64,000 bases of DNA from Oceanihabitans iliipiscarium (GTDB lineage Bacteria; Bacteroidota; Bacteroidia; Flavobacteriales; Flavobacteriaceae), in contig NZ_JBHUOV010000002.1 of NCBI RefSeq assembly GCF_042686125.1, positions 372,001-436,000 of the forward strand, in the 5' to 3' direction. Position 1 is the first letter of the stretch; every line of letters begins with the position of its first letter. This document shows positions 45,115-55,200 of this stretch, one piece after another. Made by a program: the position numbers and the translations under genes. Under the pieces are notes generated by a model. That model worked only from the letters and a program-made list of their open reading frames with translations, was not told the origin of the DNA and did not search any database.

Positions 45115-46551
45115 TTAATTATTAATGCGTTGATTCTTTTCTATGAGCTGTAACCTTTCATCAAAGGCCTTTGCTTGTTGATCTCTCTGTTCTAGATCAG
45201 CAGATAAACTATCAATTTTGGAGTTTTGCGAATCTATAATCTCCTGCTGTTTTTTGATGGCTTCTAACAAGACTGGGATGAGTTGTATATAGCTAACGCC
45301 TAAATGATCTTCATTATCTATAATGCTTACCATTTCTGGGAATACTGCTTGTACGTCTTGAGCTACGACACCAAATTCACGTTTTTTTGTGGCATCGTTT
45401 TTCATGTTGTAGGTATAACCTGTGATGCTCTGAAGTTGCACTAAAACATTTTCAATAGGTTTGATATTTTCTTTAAGTCGCCTGTCGGAAACATCAGTAA
45501 TAGTACCTGTATATTCTATATTACCATCCACATCTAATCTTACATTTGGATTATAGACCCCAAGTCCAACGTTGGTTGCAAAAAAATTATAGCCAGCACC
45601 AGTACCATAACCCCAACTAAAATAGTTACCGTTGTACCAAAGGGCTTCATCTCCATTAACTCGTAAAGCTATACCTGAGCTTACGCCTTCGTTAATATTG
45701 GTAGCACCAGAAACGTCTAATTTATAATTTGGTGTGGCTGTACCCATACCAATATTGCCATTTTTTAATACAGTTAATGCGTTGCTTTTATTTCCAGAAG
45801 AAGAACCGTTACCAATAACAAATAATCGATCTGAACCATCCCAATCTACTACATTATTTGGAATATAACTCGTATTATAACTACCTACAACCGTTTCGAT
45901 ATACGATGGTGCTGTAGTATGATACCCCATTGCTGTTGAAACAAAGCCAGATGCTTCTGTATCTTGTCCTATTGCCGTTGAGTTTAATCCAGAAGCGGTT
46001 GTATAACGTCCCATTGCCGTTGAATTCAACCCTATTGCGCCACTGGTTGTTGAGGGTATATCAGAAAAACTTAAGTCAATGGCTTCTAATCCAATATTAC
46101 CATAATTATTAGGATTTCTATCTCTTATAATACGCCAACCTATCCCATTGCCTTCATCTAAAGCTTCCAAGCCTGTAACATTTAATGCATAAGGCACAGC
46201 TTTAAATTCTGTGATTCCCATATCAATCAACCCAGAGCCAATATCAACCTGAACACGAAGACGAAGACTAAGTGGGTCGTTTCTCCAGATTATAGTTTCA
46301 AAATTTCCGCTTGTTGGTGTGCCCTCTCCTATGTTTACAATAACAATACCATTATCGTCTGTTACTGGCAAGTGTGTTTCTCGGTAAAGGATTGCTCCGC
46401 CTCGGAGAATAGCAAACCGTAAATCTACAGTTTGATTGGTAACCACGTTGCCTAAATCATCTTTTATAACGGCTTTATAGTTTATGCTCTGTTGAGCAAC
46501 TGTAGTAAGCGTAATACATAGCATGACAAATAGTGTGAGTTTTGTTTTCAT
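45115..46551 (-). CDS. YadA-head/S74 chaperone surface fibre, one module
   Basis: The 478-residue paralogue has a signal peptide (MKTKLTLFVMLCITLTTVAQ), the shared N-terminal domain and a single large module (GLEALDEGNGIGWRI onward) with only about four head repeats (STAMGRYTTASGLNS and similar). A stalk IGMGTATPNYKLDVSGATN follows, then the S74 domain VSDRRLKENIKPIENVL with REFGVVAQDVQAVFPEM. The end is a long coiled coil (KQQEIIDSQNSKIDSLSADL onward). Its S74 sequence is the most divergent of the four. It is the shortest YadA-type member. Confidence 0.85.
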   Translation of the reverse strand: MKTKLTLFVMLCITLTTVAQQSINYKAVIKDDLGNVVTNQTVDLRFAILRGGAILYRETHLPVTDDNGIVIVNIGEGTPTSGNFETIIWRNDPLSLRLRVQVDIGSGLIDMGITEFKAVPYALNVTGLEALDEGNGIGWRIIRDRNPNNYGNIGLEAIDLSFSDIPSTTSGAIGLNSTAMGRYTTASGLNSTAIGQDTEASGFVSTAMGYHTTAPSYIETVVGSYNTSYIPNNVVDWDGSDRLFVIGNGSSSGNKSNALTVLKNGNIGMGTATPNYKLDVSGATNINEGVSSGIALRVNGDEALWYNGNYFSWGYGTGAGYNFFATNVGLGVYNPNVRLDVDGNIEYTGTITDVSDRRLKENIKPIENVLVQLQSITGYTYNMKNDATKKREFGVVAQDVQAVFPEMVSIIDNEDHLGVSYIQLIPVLLEAIKKQQEIIDSQNSKIDSLSADLEQRDQQAKAFDERLQLIEKNQRINN

Positions 46552-46744
46552 AATCTGTTGGATTGATTTTCATAAATAACTTATACCTATCTAGGTCTCA
46601 ACAATTTACAAAAAAATAAGATTAAAAAATCAAAGACAACAAGATATTATGAATTGAATTAGCCTATCAATTTTAAAACTACAACTAACACTACAATCTG
46701 ATTTTAATTTTGTTATTGTAAACATACAGACAATTAAAGAAGTG

Positions 46745-49711
46745 CTACTTATTTATGCTCAGTAATTTCTCAATATTTTGTAGTCGCCCATTTAAGTTTG
46801 CTAAGACCTCGTCTTTATCTGAATTGTTTTTTTTCAATGTGTTAATAGTTTGTTGCTGTTCTTGAATCGCATTAATTAATACAGGTATCAATTCGGTATA
46901 ACTCACACTTAAGGTTTTATTCTCGTCATCAGCGATATGAACAATTTCATTAATCACACTCTGAACTTCTTGAGCTATTAAGCCCATAGATTTATAATCT
47001 TGTTCTCTATTTTTCCAGTTATAAGCTTTGGGAGAAAGTGCTAAAATTTCGTTTAAGCCATAATTTAAATCTTCAATGTCTTTTTTTAGGCGTCGGTCTG
47101 AACTATGTACTAGAGTACCGCCTACTGCTACATTACCTCCATGATATTGAAGATGAAGATTAGTTGCTGCTCCGTTCAGTCTAGCTTGAATCTCATTACC
47201 ATCAAATACTAAGTTATTTCCGACTTCATAACCAACCATAAATAAGCCAGTTCCAGATGCTAATCCTACATTATTTAACCCTTCTATATGTAACAAAGTC
47301 CCTGGATTATCTGTTCCGATACCGATATGACCATTCATTAATGCCGTAAATGCATTAGAGCGTCCTCCAGATGTACCATTTCCAATTTGAAATAAAGCAC
47401 TCGTTGTCGTTGTATTATCATTTAATCGTCCTACAACTGTTGAAAATTGATCATCGGCTATAGTTTCAAACCCCATAGCTGTCGCACTAAACCCTGAAGC
47501 TACAGTAATATTACCTAACGCTGTCGAGGCATAGCCCGATGCTACAGTTTGTTCACCCATAGCCATTGAGCTATCTCCAGTAGCTTCAGTTTGATTTCCC
47601 ATAGAAGTAGAACTTTCTCCAGAAGCGGATGTATAGTATCCTGAAGCAAAAGAATTATTCCCACTAGCTAAAACATTATTTCCAATTGCGATGGCTCTTT
47701 GACCGGAAGCATCTGTTGTTGCATTTGCTCCAATTGCAATAGATTCTATTCCTGATGAAGTAGCATTTTGTCCTATAGCTACAGAACGAGATCCAATAGA
47801 TCTAGTGTTTCGCCCCAAAGCAATAGCGTTAGTTCCTGATGCTGAAGAATTTAAGCCTGTAGCAAAAGAATATAAACCCAATGCTCCATATGAAGAAGAG
47901 TTTCCAGAACTTCTAGAAAAATCAATGGCTCCTAACCCAATATTTCCATAAAAATCAGGATTACTACCTTTTAATCTCCACCCTATTCCATTGCCTTCAT
48001 CTATAGCCTCAAGACCAGAAGCACCATTGGCCTCAAGGTACTCTTTAGTAATTAGTGCTTTATTATCTGTAATTTCAGACATATCAAAACTTGGCGCAGT
48101 GATAGTACCGTTTTTTAAAACTGTTAATGCGTTACTCCTATTTTGCACACCATCTTGGTTACTATTTCCTATTTCAAATAAAGGATCTGTTTCAACCCAG
48201 TTGTCTATAGATCCTCCTCCAATATTATTACCTCCAATTGCAAACGATGCATATGCATCAGACTGCGTAAAGAAACCAAAGGCTGAAGAACTATTTCCGT
48301 TAGCTTCAGTTGAAGAATTTGCAGCAAAAGATGAATACCCTAAAGCAGAAGTGGATGATCCAGCGGAAAAAGAACTTTCACCTAAAGCTCTTGTTAAATA
48401 ACCGCTAGAAAAACTTAATTGACCAAGTGCTCCATAATAATTATCCGTTAAACCATAACTAAAATCAACAGCATTGAAGCCAATGTTGCCATAATTAGCT
48501 GGATCCCTTCCAATCAATCGCCATCCTCTACCATTACCTTCATCAAGAGCTTCAAGTCCTGTTGAAGCCCCTCCTCCTCCTGTGTAGTTAGCATCTGCAT
48601 ACTCTTTGGTAATTAACGCCTTATTATCTGTAATTTCTGATATATCGAAACTTGGAGCTGTTATAGTTCCGTTTTTTAGAACTGTTAAAGCATTACTTTT
48701 AGCTCCAAAGCTAGCTCCATTACCAATTTCGAAAAGCGGATCAGTGTCTACCCAAGTTGTTGGGTCACCTCCTCCTGTATTAAATCGACCAATGGCTGTT
48801 GTGAGCAATCCATTGGCATTGATGCCATTTCCTATGGCTGTTGATGTTTTACCTATAGCCAGTGTAAGTTCGCCTGCTGCCAATGAATTTTCGCCAATAG
48901 CATTTGTGGCATTTCCTAAAGCGGTACTGTTTTCTCCTGATGCTTCGGTTTCCAAGCCCATAGCTGTAGCGGTTTGTCCTGATGCTTCTGTATTATAGCC
49001 CATTGCTGTAGCTGAAATTCCCGATGCTGTTGATGCTTCACCCATAGCAACCGAAAATGGTCCTGAAGCAATGGTATTGCTTCCCATAGCCGTTGCATAC
49101 TGCCCTGTTGCTGAAGATCCATATCCCATGGCTACAGAACCAACATTGGCCGTTGTATATTGTCCCATAGCTACAGAACCTGTTCCAACAGCACCTTGAC
49201 CAGCATCATAACCTGTATCACCTCCATAACTTAAATCAACAGCTCTATCTCCTATATTACCATAATAAACGGGATTGGAGTCTTTTAAACGATAGCCAAC
49301 ACCATTCCCTTCATCTAAAGCTTCAAGTCCAGAGACATTTTTCGCATGCAAAGCATAAGGTACTACCATAAATTGAGTCGTTCCCATATCCGTTAAACCA
49401 GATCCTGTATCAATTTGAACATTTAAAAAATGATCGTCATCGCCCCAACTAATATCTGTAAAGACATCACTTGTTGTGCCTTCACCTATATTGACTACCA
49501 ATAAGCCATTAACATCTGTAGTTGGCGAATGTGTTTCTTGATACACATTCGTTTGTGCTACGCCTTGTAATATTGTAAACTGCACATCTACAGTTTGATT
49601 AGCTATGACGTTACCTAAGTTATCTTTAATAATAGATTTGTAGTTAATGCCGTCTTGAGCGAACCCAAAAGACGATAGAAGTAAAATGACCATTGAAAAT
49701 ATTACTTTCAT
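46745..49711 (-). CDS. YadA-head/S74 chaperone surface fibre, three modules
   Basis: This 988-residue protein is the largest paralogue. It has a signal peptide (1-19) and the shared N-terminal domain (to ~123). Three large modules start at GLEALDEGNG (128), GLEALDEGNG (385) and GLEAIDEGNG (566), each with YadA-type head repeats. The first two end in TAPSFDxSEITDNKALITKE. A stalk follows (HIGIGTDNPGTLLHIEG, 795-811), then the S74 domain (870-950, SSDRRLKKDIEDL, SMGLIAQEVQ) and a coiled coil to the end. I infer a long trimeric fibre with three head regions. It starts 43 bases after the 559-residue paralogue. Confidence 0.85.
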   Translation of the reverse strand: MKVIFSMVILLLSSFGFAQDGINYKSIIKDNLGNVIANQTVDVQFTILQGVAQTNVYQETHSPTTDVNGLLVVNIGEGTTSDVFTDISWGDDDHFLNVQIDTGSGLTDMGTTQFMVVPYALHAKNVSGLEALDEGNGVGYRLKDSNPVYYGNIGDRAVDLSYGGDTGYDAGQGAVGTGSVAMGQYTTANVGSVAMGYGSSATGQYATAMGSNTIASGPFSVAMGEASTASGISATAMGYNTEASGQTATAMGLETEASGENSTALGNATNAIGENSLAAGELTLAIGKTSTAIGNGINANGLLTTAIGRFNTGGGDPTTWVDTDPLFEIGNGASFGAKSNALTVLKNGTITAPSFDISEITDNKALITKEYADANYTGGGGASTGLEALDEGNGRGWRLIGRDPANYGNIGFNAVDFSYGLTDNYYGALGQLSFSSGYLTRALGESSFSAGSSTSALGYSSFAANSSTEANGNSSSAFGFFTQSDAYASFAIGGNNIGGGSIDNWVETDPLFEIGNSNQDGVQNRSNALTVLKNGTITAPSFDMSEITDNKALITKEYLEANGASGLEAIDEGNGIGWRLKGSNPDFYGNIGLGAIDFSRSSGNSSSYGALGLYSFATGLNSSASGTNAIALGRNTRSIGSRSVAIGQNATSSGIESIAIGANATTDASGQRAIAIGNNVLASGNNSFASGYYTSASGESSTSMGNQTEATGDSSMAMGEQTVASGYASTALGNITVASGFSATAMGFETIADDQFSTVVGRLNDNTTTTSALFQIGNGTSGGRSNAFTALMNGHIGIGTDNPGTLLHIEGLNNVGLASGTGLFMVGYEVGNNLVFDGNEIQARLNGAATNLHLQYHGGNVAVGGTLVHSSDRRLKKDIEDLNYGLNEILALSPKAYNWKNREQDYKSMGLIAQEVQSVINEIVHIADDENKTLSVSYTELIPVLINAIQEQQQTINTLKKNNSDKDEVLANLNGRLQNIEKLLSINK

Positions 49712-49754
49712 AATTCTATACGTTTTAATTATTACTTTATATGTTTAAATGAAC

Positions 49755-51434
49755 TTATTCTGTATAAATTACTTTAATTCCCTTAATGGCTTGATCTTCC
49801 CAGTCCGTTCCCGACACTGTAGTGATTGTAAAAAAGTACATGTAATCAGATAAAATTGTTAAAGGCGTGGAATGCGTCAATGTTTGATTTGAGTTCGAAT
49901 TATCTGTGTATAAAGTGAAAATTGGAGTTTTTATATTATTTGTTAGTCTGGTAGCAGTTAATGAAAATTGAAGATTTGTAGGTTCATTATCATATAAAAA
50001 AGCGCTTATTTGATTAACAGTGGTACCCACGGGTAGCGTCAAAGGCGCCATATAGTCGGCAGTGTCATAAACTGTATATAGCAAACCATTATCTAGAATT
50101 TGGTAACGATTAGTGGCGGGAAGATCCGGTCCTCCGGCTAATGGTCTGGGCACAGGGTGATAATTGCTACTAGGTTGAAATGCAACACTTGGGATCACAA
50201 TTTCTTTAGTTCTTTTAGAATATTTTGCCTCAGTATATTCTCTCGTAACCAACACTTTACTACTAGCAGCTTCAATATTGGTAATATACATTGATGGAGT
50301 CGTGGCAACACCAGAAACTGAAACATCACCTCCAAAACTCGTAGAACCACCTGTTTGTTGCATATATAAAACTGACGAATCTGTATTATTTCGTGCAATT
50401 ATTTCATTATTATCAAACACCAAGTTCGCTCCAGACTCATTCCCTAAAACTAAATATCCCGAGCCGTTACTGTTACTCGCATCACTTCCACCTGAAATTT
50501 GCAATTTAGTATTGGGTGTAGTCGTTCCTATTCCTACGTTCTCATTTTGACCTATAGTGAGACTTGGTCGATTATTCGTCCCAAGATGAAGACTGTTGCC
50601 TTGACTGTACATTCTAGTAATTCCGGCTCCACCTCCACCAGTTGCAACTCCAATGCGGAAATTAGAAGTCTCATTTCCAATTCTCAAATCTCCGGGATTA
50701 CCAGCATCCAAATTCCAGTCTCCACCAAGAATATCGAGTCTTGCCTGCGGATCATCTACACCAATACCCACATTACCTGATGGTGATATGTGCATTAATT
50801 CTTCGAATGCAGAAGTATTGTCATCGTATGTTGCAAACAGCAAGCTATTCCCTGGAACCCAAGTCATAGAAGGATCTGGAAAGGTATCACTTCCACTAAA
50901 AAGCCTTAAATTTCGTGACTTATCACTATTAGAAAGATTGAATCCTGCAGGTTCAGTTTGAGTATTAGACCTAACATCAAGCGTGTGCTCTGGATTCACT
51001 CTATTAATTCCAACACTAGTATTGGTTGTGTATATTTCATTTCCTGTTTTAGACCAATAATTATCGCCGGAAGATAACGCATATGGCACAGCCATAAATT
51101 GCGTAGTTCCCATATCTATTAAACCAGATCCAGTATCTACCTGCACATTAAGCCAATGTTCATCATCACCCCACGAAATATCTTCAAACACGTCAGTTGT
51201 TGTACCTTCTCCAATATTAAGAACTATTATACCATTGTTATCAGTTGTTGGGGTATGGGTTTCTTGATAGACGATTGTAGCGCCTTCTAAAATACTAAAT
51301 TGTACATCTACTGTTTGGTTAACAACCACGTTACCAAGATCATCTTTTATTAAGGCTTTGTAATTGATACTGTTTTGGGCAATACTTGTAACTATTGATA
51401 AACACGTCAACAGGACGACTAATTTAGTTTTCAT
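49755..51434 (-). CDS. Paralogue with shared N-terminal domain and different C-terminus
   Basis: The 559-residue protein has a signal peptide (MKTKLVVLLTCLSIVTSIAQ) and the shared N-terminal domain (to ~125). Beta-helix-like fibre segments follow, with three NVGIGxxxPxxxLxI turns (near 220, 299 and in the TSVGINRVNPEHTLDV start) and a glycine-rich stretch. There are no YadA head repeats and no S74 domain. The last ~150 residues (KRTKEIVIPSVAFQPSSNYH onward, ending QAIKGIKVIYTE) look like a compact beta-sandwich and are unrecognised. It starts 5 bases after a lipoprotein gene, so the two should be co-expressed. Confidence 0.75.
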   Translation of the reverse strand: MKTKLVVLLTCLSIVTSIAQNSINYKALIKDDLGNVVVNQTVDVQFSILEGATIVYQETHTPTTDNNGIIVLNIGEGTTTDVFEDISWGDDEHWLNVQVDTGSGLIDMGTTQFMAVPYALSSGDNYWSKTGNEIYTTNTSVGINRVNPEHTLDVRSNTQTEPAGFNLSNSDKSRNLRLFSGSDTFPDPSMTWVPGNSLLFATYDDNTSAFEELMHISPSGNVGIGVDDPQARLDILGGDWNLDAGNPGDLRIGNETSNFRIGVATGGGGAGITRMYSQGNSLHLGTNNRPSLTIGQNENVGIGTTTPNTKLQISGGSDASNSNGSGYLVLGNESGANLVFDNNEIIARNNTDSSVLYMQQTGGSTSFGGDVSVSGVATTPSMYITNIEAASSKVLVTREYTEAKYSKRTKEIVIPSVAFQPSSNYHPVPRPLAGGPDLPATNRYQILDNGLLYTVYDTADYMAPLTLPVGTTVNQISAFLYDNEPTNLQFSLTATRLTNNIKTPIFTLYTDNSNSNQTLTHSTPLTILSDYMYFFTITTVSGTDWEDQAIKGIKVIYTE

Positions 51435-51439
51435 ATTAT

Positions 51440-51991
51440 TTAATTTTTACGTTTTACTATTATAGTTCCTGAGACCTGAGTTACAAATGAATTAGAAGAG
51501 CTCACCCCTTGCATTTCAGCTGTAAATTCTAGTTCAAAATAAGGCAATACAACATCTTGATAAACAACCTCACCCATGCCTGTAATTGTCATCGAACCAG
51601 AAGTAGCGTTTAAGGTATAATCATCGTAAGTCAATACCATTTGTGAATCGTTAGCATCGCCATTTTCGTTAAATGAAACAGGAGTATCCCCATTCATTTT
51701 TATCTGAAAACCTACATTAAAATTATTGGCTTGAGCTTCTTCTGCAATAGTCAATAAAATAACATCTGGCTCATCAATAGTCCCATCTATTCTTACGGCA
51801 AGTATTTCATTGTTGGGTTTACTTCCTGTGAATGTATCTCCATCAACATCTCCTCCTGTAAAAGCTAAACTATACGTGTGTGCATCTTGTCCACCAGGCC
51901 CTCCAGATTGTCCATCATCAGAACTGTCGCTACTACATGATATTGCTAATAATGTTAAAAAAGTGATAACTATTCTACTAATTGTTTTCAT
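51440..51991 (-). CDS. Small lipoprotein of unknown function
   Basis: The 183-residue product has a lipoprotein signal with C19 in LLAISCSSDSSDD, followed by a short Gly/Ser/Asp-rich linker typical of surface-exposed Bacteroidota lipoproteins. The remainder is beta-rich (TYSLAFTGGDVDGDTFTGSK, GTIIVKRKN at the end). No family is recognised. It ends 5 bases before the 559-residue fibre paralogue, so a role in anchoring or exporting that protein is conceivable. Its ATG overlaps the stop of a 48-codon frame upstream in an ATGA arrangement. Confidence 0.65.
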   Translation of the reverse strand: MKTISRIVITFLTLLAISCSSDSSDDGQSGGPGGQDAHTYSLAFTGGDVDGDTFTGSKPNNEILAVRIDGTIDEPDVILLTIAEEAQANNFNVGFQIKMNGDTPVSFNENGDANDSQMVLTYDDYTLNATSGSMTITGMGEVVYQDVVLPYFELEFTAEMQGVSSSNSFVTQVSGTIIVKRKN

Positions 51992-52134
51992 AATATTGTT
52001 GATTTATTGGTTTTTATAATTTTTACTGATTTCACGACTTTATTGTTCAATAAAATCTTTAATTCGTATTCTCCTTTGTTTAGATGATCTATATTTAAAT
52101 AGATTTTATTTTCTGCTTTTTCTTGGCTTTTCAT
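51988..52134 (-). CDS. Possible 48-residue ORF, perhaps a truncated gene
   Basis: The frame runs from an ATG at 52134 to a TGA that overlaps the ATG of the lipoprotein gene. The predicted peptide contains IYLNIDHLNKGEYELKILL and NNKVVKSVKIIK, a plausible single-domain beta motif. A TAG lies two codons upstream, and no signal peptide is present. It may be a real small coupled gene, or the 3' part of a secreted protein that lost its start. Confidence 0.4.
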   Translation of the reverse strand: MKSQEKAENKIYLNIDHLNKGEYELKILLNNKVVKSVKIIKTNKSTIL

Positions 52135-52255
52135 CAACTACGCTTTAAGGATGGTTAAAACTAGATAAAGACCATCTGCTTGAATACATGATATGTTTCA
52201 AAGCATATAAATTATGTTTCAATTATTGGAAAGGCTGGTAAAGTTGTAGCGACCT

Positions 52256-55200
52256 TTAAGCGCTAGTAGTGTACTCATTAGGTGTACACCCATAAACTTC
52301 TTTAAAGCATTTACTGAAGTATGAAGGTGAATTAAAACCTACTTGATAAGCAATTTCTGCTACTGTAGCGTCTGAGTTTTGAAGTAATTTTATTGCAGAT
52401 TTTAAGCGTTGAGAACGTATAAACTCACTAGTACTCATTTCTGTAATCGCCTTTAATTTTCTATGTAGCTGTGCTCTACTGATATGCATGTGTTTTGCAA
52501 AAGCATCACTATTAAATTCTGAATTGGTAATGTGCTGATTTAAAACCGCTTGAAGCTTTTTTAAAAAATCGCTTTCGGTTGAAGTTATGGCTAAATCTGG
52601 ATTAATTTGAAAGGTCTGACTAAAATGCTTTTTAATTTTTTGTCTACTTTCTATAAGTTTTTCAACTCTAATTTTAAGTTTCTCAATATTAAAGGGCTTG
52701 GTTACATAAGCATCGGCTCCTGTTTTAATCCCTTCAATCTCATTTACCTCGCCTACTTTTGCCGTCAACAAAATTACTGGAATGTGACTCGTAAGTTCGT
52801 TTGTTTTAATCGCATGGCAAAGCTCAATACCACTTTGTACGGGCATCATAATATCACTAATAATTAAATCAGGAAGATTTTTATTGGCTTTTTCAATACC
52901 TATTTTGCCATTAATTGCTTCAATAATAGTATAATTACTCTTAAAAGTAGATTGAATAAATTCGCGGATTTCTGAGTCATCTTCAACAATTAATAAAGTA
53001 GGTTTATTTGGATTAGTATTGTTTGTTGCTTCTGGCATCAATTCCTCTTGATTTTCAATGGTATTATTCTGAAAAATTTCAGAGTGGCTAAAAGCTGTTT
53101 TTTGAATCGGAAGCGATACCGTAAACTGAATTTTATTATCATCAATATTATTAGCGATAATTGTGCCTTTAGCTAGAGTGACTAAATCTCTTACCAAGGC
53201 TAAGCCTACACCAACACCTTCAGACAGCTCATTATCTTGATAAAACCTTTGAAATAATTTACTCAAGTCATTTTTACCAACAGAATCACTTGTATTAATC
53301 ACAGATAACACTAACATTTCGTCTTGCTGCTTGGCTTCAAAAATAACAACACTATGTTGTGGCGCGTATTTTACCGCGTTTGACAGCAAATTAGAGGTTA
53401 CTTTTTCAATAATATCTTTATCAAACCAAACCTGCTTTAAATCTTGAATATTGCTTTTTATATTAATATTTCTCTGATTGGCTTTATACTGAAATGCACT
53501 CGCAATTTGCTTCAATAAAACAGACAAGTTGCCTTCAGAGACCTTGAGTTTGATTTGTCCTGAATCTATCATTGAAAGGTTAAGCATTTGCTCTACCAGT
53601 TTTAGTAATCTATCTGCATTTTGTTTAACCAAGGTCAGTTCTCTTTTGTCCTTTTTACTAAGTTCTGGTTTTGCTAACTGATGATCTATTGGTCCAGAAA
53701 TTAATGTCAATGGCGTTCTAAATTCATGAGAAATATTAGTGTAAAGTTTGGTTTTAAATTCATCTAATTTTTTAAGACGTTCTGTTTCTTTATGCTCAAA
53801 TTGTAATTGCATTTTCATTTGCCAACGCCATTTTAAATATTTATACAATCCGAAAGCAAAAAACAATCCTAATAAAACATAAAGTGTCTTTGCATAATTG
53901 GTCGCATACCAAGGTTTTAAAATGGTGAATGAGTATGTTGCAGGTGAATGGTTCCAAACGCCATCATAATTACTAGAAATCACTTGAAATTCGTAATCAT
54001 TTGGTGGTAAATTAGTATAATGAGCAACATTATTGTTTCCAGAAACAATCCAATCGTCATCATTATTAATCAATCTATATTTATATTGATTGCGTTCAGG
54101 TTGCGAGAAATGTAAAGAAGAAAATGTAAATGTTACTGTATTTTCATCTGCTTTAAGGTTTTGATTTTCAATTAATTCACGCTCTTTATTAAAGACTTCA
54201 AATCCAGAAATAATTGTTTTTGGCTGAATAGGATTAAACTCTAAATCATTCGGATTAAACCAGTTCAACCCTTCTAGTCCTCCAAAATACAGCATCCCTT
54301 TCGAATCTTTAAAATAGGCTCCTGTATTAAATTCAAATGCTTGTAAGCCGTCATAATTGCCATAATTCTCAATATCAGAAATAAGATCATTTACAATACT
54401 AAGCTTAGTAATGCCCTTGTTAGAACTTAACCATAAATTCTTGTTTTCATCTGAAAGAATACTGTAAATCACATCATTTGGCAAGCCTTCTTTTTTAGTA
54501 TAATTAAAAATGGTTTTATTTTTGGTGTGATATGATTTTAAGCCGTTACCATTAGTCCCAATCCAGAGTATGTCATCATGATAGTATAGCGACTTTATTT
54601 TATCTGAAATACCCTCTACTTTTATTAGACTATTATTTTTAATATTTAGTTGGTATAAGCCATCAGATTCAGATCCAACCCAAAGTATATTGGCTTCTCC
54701 TTGTTCTATTGTTCTAATATTATTAGAGGTTAGACTAGAGTTTTCTAGCGAAAACTCCTTTATAACGCCTGTACTTTCATCAAATTTTATAAGGCCATGA
54801 TCTCGAGTACAAAGCCACATATTCCCTAAGGCATCTTTAAAAATTTTCCAGATTGTAAAATCAGCAGTTTCATTAAAAGTCGTCATTTTACCCTTGGCAT
54901 CCATCATCTGAAGACCATGAGATTGATGACCAATCCACAATACATCATCATCATACAACAGACTCATAATTCTATCACCCAAAAGATTAGAATTCTCAGA
55001 AGTATATGTAAAAAACTCTTGGTTTTTAGTATGTATTCTAGTCAGTCCTTTACCAGAAGTACCAACCCAAATTGCACCGTTTTTATCTATAGTAATGGCT
55101 CTAATAACATCAACATTGACATTTTGAGGCACTTGATCGTTTGTTAAAATATTAAACTTAACCAAATAGGCATCGTAGTAACTTAATCCTGTCCCATCTG

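Noticed and set aside
47991..48998. Long plus-strand open frames (136 and 130 codons at 47991-48401 and 48606-48998; similar frames at 43262, 43886, 50278 and 58404)
   Set aside because: They lie antisense to the repeat-rich fibre genes, share the same repeated composition, and exist because the repeats avoid stops on the other strand. No start signals or recognisable domains.
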